Shown one piece after another: positions 33,282 to 41,238 of a DNA stretch of 64,000 nucleotides (positions are counted from its first letter, which is position 1; each line of letters starts with the position of its first letter). This stretch comes from Catellatospora vulcania (GTDB lineage Bacteria > Actinomycetota > Actinomycetes > Mycobacteriales > Micromonosporaceae). Below the pieces are notes generated by a model. It made no database searches. It was not told where the DNA came from and worked only from the letters and a program-made list of their open reading frames with translations. Location of the stretch: the NCBI RefSeq assembly GCF_009720385.1, contig NZ_WARX01000007.1, positions 62,001 through 126,000 of the forward strand, given 5' to 3'. The translations under genes were made by a program, and so were the position numbers.

Positions 33282-33327
33282 GGAAGGGCACCTTCTACAA
33301 CACATAGCGATGTGAAGGTGCCCTTCC
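33282..33327. repeat. GGAAGGGCACCTTC hairpin repeat, copy 3 (bidirectional terminator)
   Basis: Perfect 14-bp arms GGAAGGGCACCTTC (33282-33295) and GAAGGTGCCCTTCC (33314-33327), with loop ACACATAGCGATGT carrying an inner CACAT/ATGTG pairing. It is between convergent genes, two to three bases past the APH-fold gene stop. Confidence 0.88.
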
Positions 33328-33340
33328 TTCGCCGTAGGGG

Positions 33341-34297
33341 TTAGAGCGGAGCGCCTGCGTCGAGTGCGGCGCGGGCCTCGGCGGAGGACGGTCCGTCCTG
33401 GTCACGGACCTGTTCCAGCGCGGCCCGGTACGCCGTGGACAGCGCATCGGTGGCGGGGACAGGCACGGCGGGGGTGACGCCGACGCTCTCCCAGTTCGTG
33501 CCGGAGACCGGGTTGACGGCGCGGGCTACCGAGATCGTCGCCTCCAGGTGCGGGTGCAGGCGGAAGCCCTCGCGCGGGTGTGCGCCGCCGCGGGTCTGCT
33601 CGCCGACGACGGTGCCGCGGCCGGTCTGCTGCACGTCGTACGCGAGCGCCTCGCCGCCGGAGAAGGTGGCCCCGCTGGTCAGCACGTACAGCGGCCGGTC
33701 GCGACCGAACCGGCGGCCGGGCACGTGCGCGTGGGTCCACGACTGTCGGACCTGGCCGGTGGCGCGTTCGAACATCCCGGTCAGCTGCACCGGCTCGTGG
33801 TCCCACAGGTAGCTCATGAACAGGCCCACGGCGGACGGCTCGCCGCCCAGGCAGCCGCGCAGGTCCACGATCAGCGCCTGCACGGGCGCGAGCAGGGTGA
33901 ACGCGGCCGCGTAGACGTCGCCGACGAGGACCGCCGGGAACAGCACCGGCGTGATCTCCAGCAGGCCGACGTCGCCCGGCAGGCGGCGCGCTCCGGCGAT
34001 CCCGCCGCAGGTGCGCTCGGCCCACTGCGCCATCGCCGCGTACTCGGCCGCGTCGTCGCCCGGGGCCTGCTCCGGCTGGGGCTCGGCGTGGTGGAGCAGC
34101 CGTAGGTGCTTGTCGCCGTTGACGGCCTGGAGGTCGGCGGTGACCGCGGCGGCGAGTGCGGCGGGGTCGGTGGGGTAGCCGTCGCGGCGGGCCGCGAGCC
34201 GCGCGGAGATCTCCGCGGCCGCGTCGGGGAACACGTAGCGGTCCTCGATCAGGGTCCGCAGCCGGTCGACGAGTCCGGTCATCTCAGGGTTCTGCAT
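33341..34297 (-). CDS. S41 family (tail-specific) peptidase
   Basis: 318 residues. The C-terminal catalytic core has VQALIVDLRGCLGGEPSAVGL and the nucleophile region YVLTSGATFSGGEALAYD (Ser in TFSGGE), followed by GTVVGEQTRGGAHP. The N-terminal part (about 1-80, LVDRLRTLIEDRYVFPDAA) is the helical cap of interphotoreceptor-retinoid-binding-protein-like S41 enzymes. There is no PDZ domain and no signal peptide, so it may act in the cytosol. ATG at 34297. It is divergent from an ArsR regulator across a 24-bp perfect palindrome, which probably controls both genes. Confidence 0.92.
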   Translation of the reverse strand: MQNPEMTGLVDRLRTLIEDRYVFPDAAAEISARLAARRDGYPTDPAALAAAVTADLQAVNGDKHLRLLHHAEPQPEQAPGDDAAEYAAMAQWAERTCGGIAGARRLPGDVGLLEITPVLFPAVLVGDVYAAAFTLLAPVQALIVDLRGCLGGEPSAVGLFMSYLWDHEPVQLTGMFERATGQVRQSWTHAHVPGRRFGRDRPLYVLTSGATFSGGEALAYDVQQTGRGTVVGEQTRGGAHPREGFRLHPHLEATISVARAVNPVSGTNWESVGVTPAVPVPATDALSTAYRAALEQVRDQDGPSSAEARAALDAGAPL

Positions 34298-34325
34298 GGC
34301 GTCCAGGTAAGCACGCCGCTTGACA

Positions 34326-34349
34326 AAGCGTCAAGAGTTCTTGACGCTT
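34326..34349. promoter_or_regulatory. Perfect 24-bp operator palindrome
   Basis: AAGCGTCAAGA GT TCTTGACGCTT: perfect 11-bp arms around two bases, ending five bases before the ArsR-type gene's ATG and 28 bases from the S41 gene's start. A TTGACA (34320-34325) abuts it. It is the expected binding site for the adjacent repressor. Confidence 0.85.
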
Positions 34350-34354
34350 GAGTC

Positions 34355-34909
34355 ATGACAGCACGCGACAACGACTCCGAGGACCCACCGGCGGCAGAGC
34401 GGGACGCGCCGGTCATGCAGGTGACCTCGCCGGAGCACTACAGGGCGCTGGCCCACCCGATGCGCCACCGGCTGCTGTTCGCCCTGGAGCGGCCCGCCAC
34501 GGTCAGCCGGCTCGCGGCGGCGCTGCGTACCAACAAGGGCAATGTGGCCCACCACCTGAAGGTGCTGGTGGACGCCGGGTTGGTGCGGCCCGCGGGCACC
34601 CGGACCGTGCGCGGCGGCACCGAGCAGTACTACGCCCGCCCGGCCCGCGCGCTGCACTACACCGGCCCGGCAGCCGCGGAGAACACGGCGGTCGCGTTCC
34701 AGGCGCTCGGGGCGGAGATCGCCGCCGCCGCGCCCGACCCGCTGCTGGTGCTGCGCCACGTGCGGCTCACCGCCGAGCAGGTGCGTGAACTCACCGCGAC
34801 GCTGACCGCGCTGGCCGAGGACACTCCTGACGCCGGAGACGACGGCATGCGGTACGGCCTGCTGCTCGGTCTCTACCGGCCGCACGATCCGGACAGTCCG
34901 CTGGATTGA
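34355..34909 (+). CDS. ArsR/helix-turn-helix transcriptional regulator
   Basis: 184 residues. The winged helix lies at about 27-110: HYRALAHPMRHRLLFALERPA, TVSRLAAALRTNKGNVAHHLKVLVDAGLV and a wing RTVRGGTEQYYARPARAL. The C-terminal half (about 115-184) is helical and may bind an effector. ATG at 34355, five bases after a perfect palindrome, so autorepression is very likely. The divergent S41 peptidase gene is the probable second target. Confidence 0.93.
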   Translation: MTARDNDSEDPPAAERDAPVMQVTSPEHYRALAHPMRHRLLFALERPATVSRLAAALRTNKGNVAHHLKVLVDAGLVRPAGTRTVRGGTEQYYARPARALHYTGPAAAENTAVAFQALGAEIAAAAPDPLLVLRHVRLTAEQVRELTATLTALAEDTPDAGDDGMRYGLLLGLYRPHDPDSPLD

Positions 34910-34989
34910 TCGACGATCTCTTCATCAGCGTTTTCTCAGCTTGGCGCAGTTGAGGTGGGCAGAACGCGTAAGGAGAGGTGGTCGTCTAC

Positions 34990-37149
34990 ATGAGCGCACA
35001 ATGGCGTGAGCGGTTGCGGACGGACGTGCCCGCGTCCCTGGTGGTGGTGCTGGTGGCGCTGCCGCTGTCGCTGGGCATCGCGGTGGCGTCCGGCGCCCCG
35101 GTGATGGCGGGTTTGATCAGCGCGGTGATCGGCGGGATCGTCGCCGGGGCGCTCGGCGGGTCCGTGGTGCAGGTGAGCGGCCCGGCGGCCGGGCTGACAC
35201 TGATCGTGGCGCAGACCGTGGCGACCTTCGGCTGGCGTGGGGCCTGCGCGGTCACCGTCGCGGCGGGCGTGCTGCAGCTGCTGCTCGGCGCGTCCCGGGT
35301 GGCGCGGGCGGCACTGGCCGTCTCACCGGCCATCGTGCACGGCATGCTCGCCGGGGTCGGCGTCGTGATCGTCCTGTCGCAGGTGCACGTGCTGCTCGGC
35401 GACGCCCCGCAGGCGTCGGCGCTGGCCAACCTGCGCGCCCTGCCGTCGGAGCTGCTGCACAACCACACCCCGGCGGTGTTCGTCGGCGTGCTCACCCTCG
35501 CCGTGCTGTGGGGCTGGCGGGCGGTGCCGACCCTGGCCGGGCTCGTGCCCGCGCCGCTCGCGGCGATCGTCGTCGGCACCGCCGTCGCCGCGGCGACCGG
35601 GTGGGACCTGCAGCGGGTGGACATCCCCGACGACCTGCTCGCCTTCGACGCCGGCCCGATCTGGCCCGACGCGTCCCCGTCGACGTTCCTGGCCGCGGTC
35701 GGCGCGGTGGCGCTCGTCGCCGGCGTCGAGTCGCTGCTGTGCGCGGTCGCGGTGGACCGGATGCACGACGGCCCCCGGGTCAACCTGGACCGGGAGCTGG
35801 CCGGGCAGGGCGCGGCCAACATCGTCGCCGGGGCGCTCGGCGGCCTGCCGGTCGCCGGGGTGATCGTGCGGTCGACCACCAACGTCAAGGCCGGCGGCCG
35901 GTCGCGGCTGTCCACGGTGCTGCACGGCGTGTGGATCCTGGTGCTGGTGCTCGCCGCCGCGCCGGTCATCGAGCTGATCCCGCTGCCCGCGCTGGCCGCG
36001 CTGCTGGTCTACACCGGGGTGCAGATGGTCAACCTGACCCACGCCCAGTCGGTGCACCAGCACCGGGAGATTCCGGTCTACCTGCTCACCATGCTGGCCG
36101 TGGTGGTGCTGGGCCTGTTCGAGGGCGTCCTGGTCGGCATGGCGTGCGCGCTGCTGCTGTCGATCTGGCGGCTCACCCACGCCACGGTGCGGGCCTACCA
36201 GGACGAGCACGGCTGGCACGTCGCCATCGAGGGCTCGCTGACCTTCCTCGCGGTGCCGCAGCTGGCCCGTGCCCTGGCCCAGGTGCCCGCCGGGGCCGCG
36301 GTCGGCGTCGAGCTCAACGCCGACTTCATGGACCACGCCGCGGTGACCGCGCTGCACGACTGGCGCACCGGCCACGAGCGCGGCGGCGGCAACGTCGAGG
36401 TGCACGAACTGCACCATCACTGGTACGCCGACGCGATCACCGGCCAGCGCTCCCCGGCCCGCAAGATGCACCCCACGGCCTGGCTGCTGCCCCGGGTGCA
36501 CCGCGCGGTGCCGCACGGGGCCCGTGAGCGCCTGGCCCGCGGCGCGCGGCTGTTCCACCGCCACGGGGCCCGCCGGGTCGGACCGCTGCTGGCCGAGCTG
36601 GCCCGCACCGGCCAGCAGCCCACCCAGCTGTTCATCACCTGCGCCGACTCGCGCATCGTGCCCAGCATGATCACGTCGACCGGCCCGGGGGACCTGTTCA
36701 CCGTGCGCAACGTCGGCAATCTGGTGCCTCGGCACGGGGTCGACGACCACGACGGCAGCGTGCCCGCCGCGATGGACTTCGCGCTGCACGTGCTGCAGGT
36801 GCGCACCATCACGGTGTGCGGGCATTCCGGCTGCGGGGCGCTGGCCGCGCTGCTACGCCCGGCCACCCACTCGACGCCGATGCCGGACCTGCTCCGCTGG
36901 CTGCGCCACGCCCAGCCCAGCCTGCACCGGGTGCGGCCGGGGACCGGCGGCGAGGGCGACCACCTGACCCGGCTCTGCCAGCAGAACGTGGTCCAGCAGC
37001 TGGAGAACCTGATGACGTACCCGGCGGTGGCCGAACGGGTCCGCGACGGACACCTGGAACTGGTCGGCATGTACTTCGACATCGCCACCAGCCGGATCCA
37101 CCTGCTCGACCCGACCCACACCCGGTTCACGGCCGTGTCCAGCCACTGA
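34990..37149 (+). CDS. SulP anion transporter-STAS-beta-carbonic anhydrase fusion
   Basis: About 719 residues in three parts. Residues 1-400 are a SulP/SLC26 transporter core with about 11-14 helices (SLVVVLVALPLSLGIAVASGAP; QVSGPAAGLTLIVA; NIVAGALGGLPVAGVIVRSTTNV). Residues 405-475 resemble STAS (HVAIEGSLTFLAVPQLARAL). Residues 520-719 are a beta-carbonic anhydrase with zinc ligands in TCADSRIVPS and VCGHSGCGALAAL. It probably imports bicarbonate and converts it to CO2, or the reverse, at the inner membrane face. A similar fusion is known in Mycobacterium tuberculosis (Rv3273). I chose the ATG at 34990 with AGGTGG eight bases upstream. Confidence 0.95.
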   Translation: MSAQWRERLRTDVPASLVVVLVALPLSLGIAVASGAPVMAGLISAVIGGIVAGALGGSVVQVSGPAAGLTLIVAQTVATFGWRGACAVTVAAGVLQLLLGASRVARAALAVSPAIVHGMLAGVGVVIVLSQVHVLLGDAPQASALANLRALPSELLHNHTPAVFVGVLTLAVLWGWRAVPTLAGLVPAPLAAIVVGTAVAAATGWDLQRVDIPDDLLAFDAGPIWPDASPSTFLAAVGAVALVAGVESLLCAVAVDRMHDGPRVNLDRELAGQGAANIVAGALGGLPVAGVIVRSTTNVKAGGRSRLSTVLHGVWILVLVLAAAPVIELIPLPALAALLVYTGVQMVNLTHAQSVHQHREIPVYLLTMLAVVVLGLFEGVLVGMACALLLSIWRLTHATVRAYQDEHGWHVAIEGSLTFLAVPQLARALAQVPAGAAVGVELNADFMDHAAVTALHDWRTGHERGGGNVEVHELHHHWYADAITGQRSPARKMHPTAWLLPRVHRAVPHGARERLARGARLFHRHGARRVGPLLAELARTGQQPTQLFITCADSRIVPSMITSTGPGDLFTVRNVGNLVPRHGVDDHDGSVPAAMDFALHVLQVRTITVCGHSGCGALAALLRPATHSTPMPDLLRWLRHAQPSLHRVRPGTGGEGDHLTRLCQQNVVQQLENLMTYPAVAERVRDGHLELVGMYFDIATSRIHLLDPTHTRFTAVSSH

Positions 37150-37203
37150 CCGATGCGGCGGGCGGTCGCGGGACGGCGCGACCGCCCGCCGCGGTCATCG
37201 GGC

Positions 37204-38097
37204 TCAGGGCCGGGCGGTGACGGACGTGAGAGCTTCGGTGAACGCCAGCGCGAGGTCGGTGGAGGCGCCGGCGGGCAGGGCGGCGTAGACGTGGCGGACC
37301 GGTGGGTCGCGCAACTCGCGTACCGCGATGTCGGGGCGCAGCGCCCGCACGAGGAGCCCGGGGACCAGGGTGACGCCGAAGCCGGCGGCGACGAAGGCCT
37401 GCTTGCCGAGCCAGCCGCCGCACTCGATGTCGACGCGCGGGGTGAACCCGGCCCGCGCGCAGGCGTTGACCAGCATCGCGGCCGCCCCGGCGTAGTCCTC
37501 GACCCAGGTCTCGCCGGACAGCTCGGCCAGGTCGATCACGTCGCGTCCGGCCAGCGGGTGCCCGGCGGGCAGGGCGGCGTGCAGCGGATCGTCGAGCAGG
37601 TGCACCAGGCGTACGCCGTCGTGCGCGGGCAGGCCCGGCGGGTAGTCGGTGACCACGGCCAGGTCCAGCCCGCCCTCCAGCAGCCGGGGGAGCAGCTGCG
37701 GGGACACGCCGGTCGCGAACGTGACCCGGGTGCCCGGGTAGGCGGCCGCGAACGCGGTCAGCGCCCGGGGCATCAGGTCGGCGCTCGCGGTAGGTACCGC
37801 GCCGACCCGCAGCACCGGAGCCCGGCTGCCCTGGGCGATCGCCACCTCCTCGACGGCCTGGTCCACCCGGGACAGGATCGCCGCGGCGTGGCCGAGCAGC
37901 ACCTCGCCGGTCGGCGTGGGCCGTACGCCGCGGGCGTGGCGGCGCAGCAGGGGGCCCTTGAGCTGCGCCTCCAGCACGGCGATCTGGCGGGACACGGCCG
38001 ACTGGGTGTAGCCGAGGGCCGAGGCCGCCGCGCTGATCGAGCCGAGCCGGCACACCTGCTGGAACGAGCGCAACGCGGTGAGATCCACGGCGGCCAT
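37204..38097 (-). CDS. LysR family transcriptional regulator
   Basis: 297 residues. The N-terminal helix-turn-helix reads LTALRSFQQVCRLGSISAAA, SALGYTQSAVSRQIAVLEAQ. The C-terminal PBP2-type effector domain (about 92-295) includes LRVGAVPTASADLMPRALTAF and LDLAVVTDYPPGL. It starts MAAVDLTALRSF at 38097. It is divergent from a RidA/dehydrogenase operon, and the gap contains an ATCGCA-N12-TGCGAT inverted repeat, so it probably regulates those genes. Confidence 0.95.
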   Translation of the reverse strand: MAAVDLTALRSFQQVCRLGSISAAASALGYTQSAVSRQIAVLEAQLKGPLLRRHARGVRPTPTGEVLLGHAAAILSRVDQAVEEVAIAQGSRAPVLRVGAVPTASADLMPRALTAFAAAYPGTRVTFATGVSPQLLPRLLEGGLDLAVVTDYPPGLPAHDGVRLVHLLDDPLHAALPAGHPLAGRDVIDLAELSGETWVEDYAGAAAMLVNACARAGFTPRVDIECGGWLGKQAFVAAGFGVTLVPGLLVRALRPDIAVRELRDPPVRHVYAALPAGASTDLALAFTEALTSVTARP

Positions 38098-38131
38098 GCT
38101 AGGCCGCACATGCGCGGCACGCATGGCTGCC

Positions 38132-38155
38132 ATCGCAAGTATGCGTTGGTGCGAT
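38132..38155. promoter_or_regulatory. LysR-type operator candidate
   Basis: Interrupted inverted repeat ATCGCA-N12-TGCGAT in the LysR-RidA divergent gap, with T-rich/A-rich edges compatible with the T-N11-A rule. Confidence 0.5.
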
Positions 38156-38205
38156 ACCCGGACCCGGGAGAGGATCACGGGGCAGCACACGAGACGGGAG
38201 TGACG

Positions 38206-38613
38206 ATGACGCACGTCGTACGTTTGCCGGCGCCGGACGGGATGGCGCCGGCCACCGGATACAGCCACGTCGCCTGGGGCACGGGCCGCCTGATCGCGGT
38301 CTCCGGCCAGGTGGCCCTGGACGAGCACGGCGAGCTGGTCGGCCCCGGCGACCCGGCCGCGCAGGCCCGGCAGGTGTTCGAGAACCTGCGCCGCTGCCTC
38401 GCCGCGGCGGGCGCGAGCTTCGCCGACGTGGTGAAACTCGGCTACTTCGTCGTCGACGCCGCGCACATGCCCGCCGTACGGGCCGCCCGCGACGAGTTCA
38501 TCGACGCCGCACAGCTGCCGGCCAGCACGGCGGTGCAGGTCGCCGCTCTGGTCGCGCCCGAGTTCCTGCTGGAGATCGAGGCCTGGGCGGTCGTCGCGCC
38601 CGAGCGCGCATGA
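38206..38613 (+). CDS. RidA family (YjgF/UK114) protein
   Basis: 135 residues of the RidA fold: GTGRLIAVSGQVALDEHGELVGPGD, QARQVFENLRRCLAAAGASFADVVKLGYFV and ALVAPEFLLEIEAWAVV. The Arg that binds the carboxylate of the enamine substrate in true RidA is replaced (PEFLLEIEA, not R-x-x-V-E-I), so it may be another subfamily. The ATG at 38206 has GGGAG five bases upstream. Its stop overlaps an ATG (38610) of the next locus. It is controlled in all likelihood by the divergent LysR protein. Confidence 0.92.
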   Translation: MTHVVRLPAPDGMAPATGYSHVAWGTGRLIAVSGQVALDEHGELVGPGDPAAQARQVFENLRRCLAAAGASFADVVKLGYFVVDAAHMPAVRAARDEFIDAAQLPASTAVQVAALVAPEFLLEIEAWAVVAPERA

Positions 38614-38623
38614 CCGCGTCGCG

Positions 38624-39466
38624 GTGTGCGGCCTGGGCCGGATGGGCTCGGCCATGGCGCAGACCCTGCTCGACGCCGGACACCAGGTCACCGTCTGGAA
38701 CAGAAGCCCGGAAGCGAGCGCTGCCCTGGTGGCACACGGTGCGACGGCCGCGCCGAGCCCCGCCGCGGCGGCCTCGTCGAGCGCGATCGTGGTGCTGATG
38801 CTGTTCGACGGAGCGGCCTGCGAACAGGTGCTGTCCGGACCGGACGGTGTGCTCGCGGGCGCGGCACCGGGCACGACCGTGGTCAACCTGAGCACCATCG
38901 GCCCGGAGGAGTCGACGGCACTCGCGGCGCGGGCCGGCGCGGTCGGGCTGCGTTACGTTGAGGCTCCGGTGCTGGGCTCGGTGCCCGCGGTGCGCGGCGG
39001 CTCGCTGACCGTGCTCGCCGGCGGTGAACCGGCCGACGTGGCCGCCGCCGAGCCGGTGCTGGCAGTCTGGTCGCACGCCGGACGGCTGCGGCACACCGGC
39101 CCGGTCGGCGCCGCGACGGCGCTGAAGCTGGTGGCGAACCTCGCCCTGGGCGTGGTCGCGGCGGGCATGCGCGACGCGGTCGTCCTCGGCGAGGACTTCG
39201 GCCTGCCCCGCGACCTGGTGCTGGACACCCTCGCGCTGGGCGCGTTCGAGCGCATCGCCGGACGCGGCCGCGACCGGCTCGGCGCGGACGACTACGACGG
39301 CGCGCCATTCACGCTCGGTGCGCTGGAGAAGGACCTCGGCTTGGCACTGGACCGGGCACGCCGGCCGCTGCCGGTGGCGGGCGCGGCCCGCGAGGTCGCC
39401 GCGGCGGGCGTCGCCGCGGGTGATGCGAACCGCGACATCTCGGTGCTGGCCCGCACCACCGCCTGA
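38624..39466 (+). CDS. NAD(P)-dependent oxidoreductase (3-hydroxyisobutyrate dehydrogenase family), irregular 5' end
   Basis: 280 residues from GTG 38624. The Rossmann start VCGLGRMGSAMAQTLLDAGHQVTVWNRSP (GxGxxG) is followed by VVLMLFDGAACEQVL, VVNLSTIGPEES, the substrate-site YVEAPVLGSVPAVRGGSLTVLAGG and the catalytic Lys region ALKLVANLALGVV. It probably reduces or oxidises a beta-hydroxy acid or imine. The frame begins inside the first beta strand. The natural start ATGA at 38610, overlapping the RidA stop, is in another frame; one missing base between 38613 and 38620 would restore MT-x-VAVCGLG. So the gene may have a frameshift or use GTG with a shortened strand. Confidence 0.82.
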   Translation: MCGLGRMGSAMAQTLLDAGHQVTVWNRSPEASAALVAHGATAAPSPAAAASSSAIVVLMLFDGAACEQVLSGPDGVLAGAAPGTTVVNLSTIGPEESTALAARAGAVGLRYVEAPVLGSVPAVRGGSLTVLAGGEPADVAAAEPVLAVWSHAGRLRHTGPVGAATALKLVANLALGVVAAGMRDAVVLGEDFGLPRDLVLDTLALGAFERIAGRGRDRLGADDYDGAPFTLGALEKDLGLALDRARRPLPVAGAAREVAAAGVAAGDANRDISVLARTTA

Positions 39467-39523
39467 GCGGCGACCGGCCGTTCGCCCACCGGCCGCGACC
39501 ATCCGATCGCGGTGTGGGCCGCA

Positions 39524-39550
39524 GCCGTGTCCGTGGCCGGAAGACACGGC
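39524..39550. terminator. Bidirectional terminator hairpin
   Basis: GCCGTGTC (39524-39531) pairs with GACACGGC (39543-39550) around an 11-base loop. The right arm is part of a 13-bp tandem repeat GGCCGGAAGACAC (39535 and 39548), so a second pairing with 39556-39563 is possible. It lies between convergent genes. Confidence 0.6.
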
Positions 39551-39581
39551 CGGAAGACACGGCCCGGAGCCGTCGTGCGGG

Positions 39582-39986
39582 TCAGCCCTTCGCGCCGCCG
39601 GTGAACGGCGCCTCGCCCGGCTTGTTCGCGCGGAAGCGCAGCGCCGACCAGGTGTCGTCGACGGCGACCTGCCCGTTGGGCCGCAGGCCGTACTCGGCGA
39701 CGATCGGCCACAGCGTGTCCCGGTTGACGTCGCTGCGGTTGCCTTTCGGGTAGGCGACCCACAGCACGCCCGGCCCCGCCAGCTCGTCGCGGTGCGCGGT
39801 CAGCTCGCGGTGGGCCGCCGCGGCGTCCTCGGCGAAGATGACGGCGACTGCGGCCCCGCCCAGCGCCGCCGACCGGGTCGCCCCGTCGGGCAGCGGGCCG
39901 AGCAGCGCGGACTGCTCGTCCGACCCGGTCCAGTAGGTGCTGTTCGGCTTGATCAGCAGCTTCGCGGCAGTGGTCTTCTCGGTCAT
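39582..39986 (-). CDS. DUF3052 family protein
   Basis: 134 residues: TAAKLLIKPNSTYWTGSDEQ, a domain with AVAVIFAEDAAAAHRELTAHR, then LWVAYPKGNRSDVNRDTLWP and GLRPNGQVAVDDTWSALRFR. This last segment is the signature of DUF3052. Small cytosolic proteins of this family have no settled function. ATG at 39986. It is immediately downstream (16 bases) of the DHFR-like gene and probably in one operon with it. Confidence 0.88.
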   Translation of the reverse strand: MTEKTTAAKLLIKPNSTYWTGSDEQSALLGPLPDGATRSAALGGAAVAVIFAEDAAAAHRELTAHRDELAGPGVLWVAYPKGNRSDVNRDTLWPIVAEYGLRPNGQVAVDDTWSALRFRANKPGEAPFTGGAKG

Positions 39987-40002
39987 GGTCGTGGTCTCCG
40001 GA

Positions 40003-40548
40003 TCAGGCTTCGGCGGGGGCGGGGGCGGGGGCGTAGACCACGTTCAGCACGCCGGTCTTGAACGTCTCGGACGACACCAGCGTCAGCGGAACCGTCTCGC
40101 CGTCGTCGAACAGGCGCTGGCCGTGGCCGACCACGATCGGGTGGATCAGCAGGTGCAGCTCGTCGAGCAGGCCGGCCCGCAGCAGCGAGCGCACCAGCAC
40201 CACGCTGCCGGTGATGCCGAGGTTCTTGCCCGGCTCGGCCTTGAGCGCCGCCAGCTCGTCGAGGTCGCGTACGACCTCGGTGTTCTCCCAGGTCGGGTCC
40301 TGCAGCGTGCTGGACACGACGACCTTGCGCTTGCCGTTCATCACGGCCGCGAACTCGTCCTCGCTCTTGGGCCAGTACTCGGCGAAGCCGTCGTAGGTGG
40401 TGCGGCCCAGCAGCATGACGTCCGAGCCCTCCATCAGCGCGCCGACGGCCGCGCCCATGGCGTCGTCGAAGTACGGGAAGTGCCAGGTGTGGGGGTCCTG
40501 GACGACGCCGTCCAGTGACACGAACAGCCCAGCGACGATCTTCCTCAT
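40003..40548 (-). CDS. Dihydrofolate reductase family protein (RibD C-terminal-like)
   Basis: 181 residues: MRKIVAGLFVSLDGVVQDP is the typical start, followed by DVMLLGRTTYDGFAEYWP, KRKVVVSSTLQDPTW, NLGITGSVVLVRSLLRAGLLDELHLLIHPIVVG and a final TFKTGVLNVVY strand. These stand-alone NADPH-binding reductases are not true folate enzymes; the substrate is unknown. The ATG at 40548 has CCGGAGGTCATC upstream, a strong site. Upstream codons are open but not convincing. DUF3052 follows on the same strand. Confidence 0.92.
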   Translation of the reverse strand: MRKIVAGLFVSLDGVVQDPHTWHFPYFDDAMGAAVGALMEGSDVMLLGRTTYDGFAEYWPKSEDEFAAVMNGKRKVVVSSTLQDPTWENTEVVRDLDELAALKAEPGKNLGITGSVVLVRSLLRAGLLDELHLLIHPIVVGHGQRLFDDGETVPLTLVSSETFKTGVLNVVYAPAPAPAEA

Positions 40549-40809
40549 GATGACCTCCGGTCGGTGCCAGCGCCGTGCCCGGTTGGCCCGGCTGCTGTAC
40601 ACCCACTCTGACGAACGGGCCTCCGGAAACTCATCGGTCCCGGGAAGAAAATTTTGTCGGCTCGCCCGAATGGGCACTGACCTGCGTAGACATGGTCGAC
40701 AGGGGGAGACCGATGAATCCGGGTGCCGCCGACCGTCCTATCTGACGAAGGTGCCCCGTGCCCGGACCGCGACCGGCGGCGGGCGGGCGCGCCGCGGAGG
40801 AGGCGAGCG

Positions 40810-41238
40810 GTGCGCGAGCACGGGCGGGAGTCGTACGCGGTGCTGGTCCTCGGCCCCGCACTGGGACCGGGGGACCTGGCCGCGCTGTGCGCCCGGGTCG
40901 ACGACGCCTCCCGCGACGTGCCGGCGGGCAGCGCCCTGGTGGTGCTCTGCGACGTCGGCGCCCTGGCCCGGCCGGACCTGGCCGGGCTGGACGTGCTGGC
41001 CCGGCTGCGGCTGCACACCTCCCGGGCCGGTGGCACGCTGCGGCTGTGGCGGGCCGGCGCGCACCTGCGGCTGCTGCTGGAGCTGACCGGACTGCGCAGC
41101 GTGCTGCCGTCGCACCCGGGCGGCTCAGCCGACGAGTTCGGCCTCCTTGCCCCGCACGAGCACGGGGGGCAGGCCGAACAGCGGGAACAGCCGCTCGGTG
41201 TCGAGGAAGTTGTTGACCCCGGCGATCCGTCCGGCTGA
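40810..41238 (+). CDS. STAS-like domain protein
   Basis: 142 residues from a GTG with GAGGAGG in front. Residues 5-105 look like a STAS fold (YAVLVLGPALGPGDLAALCARV; SALVVLCDVGALARPDLAGLDVLARLRL; GTLRLWRAGAHLRLLLELTGL). The phosphosite region reads DVGALARPDLAG, without the usual Asp-Ser. The last 35 codons are Gln/Glu/Gly-rich and overlap the 3' end of the convergent ECF sigma gene by 114 bases, so this tail is unusual and the gene may recently have lost its original stop. A role in anti-sigma control is inferred from the fold only. Confidence 0.7.
   Translation: MREHGRESYAVLVLGPALGPGDLAALCARVDDASRDVPAGSALVVLCDVGALARPDLAGLDVLARLRLHTSRAGGTLRLWRAGAHLRLLLELTGLRSVLPSHPGGSADEFGLLAPHEHGGQAEQREQPLGVEEVVDPGDPSG

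Noticed and set aside
38610-38798. Separate small gene from ATG 38610
   Set aside because: The frame is Arg/Pro/Trp-rich and lies out of frame over the Rossmann start of the dehydrogenase. More likely the original start codon after a base loss.
40713-40745. Ten-codon ORF with good ribosome site before the STAS-like gene
   Set aside because: GGGGGAGACCG-ATG is a good start, but the peptide is too short and featureless to support beyond chance.
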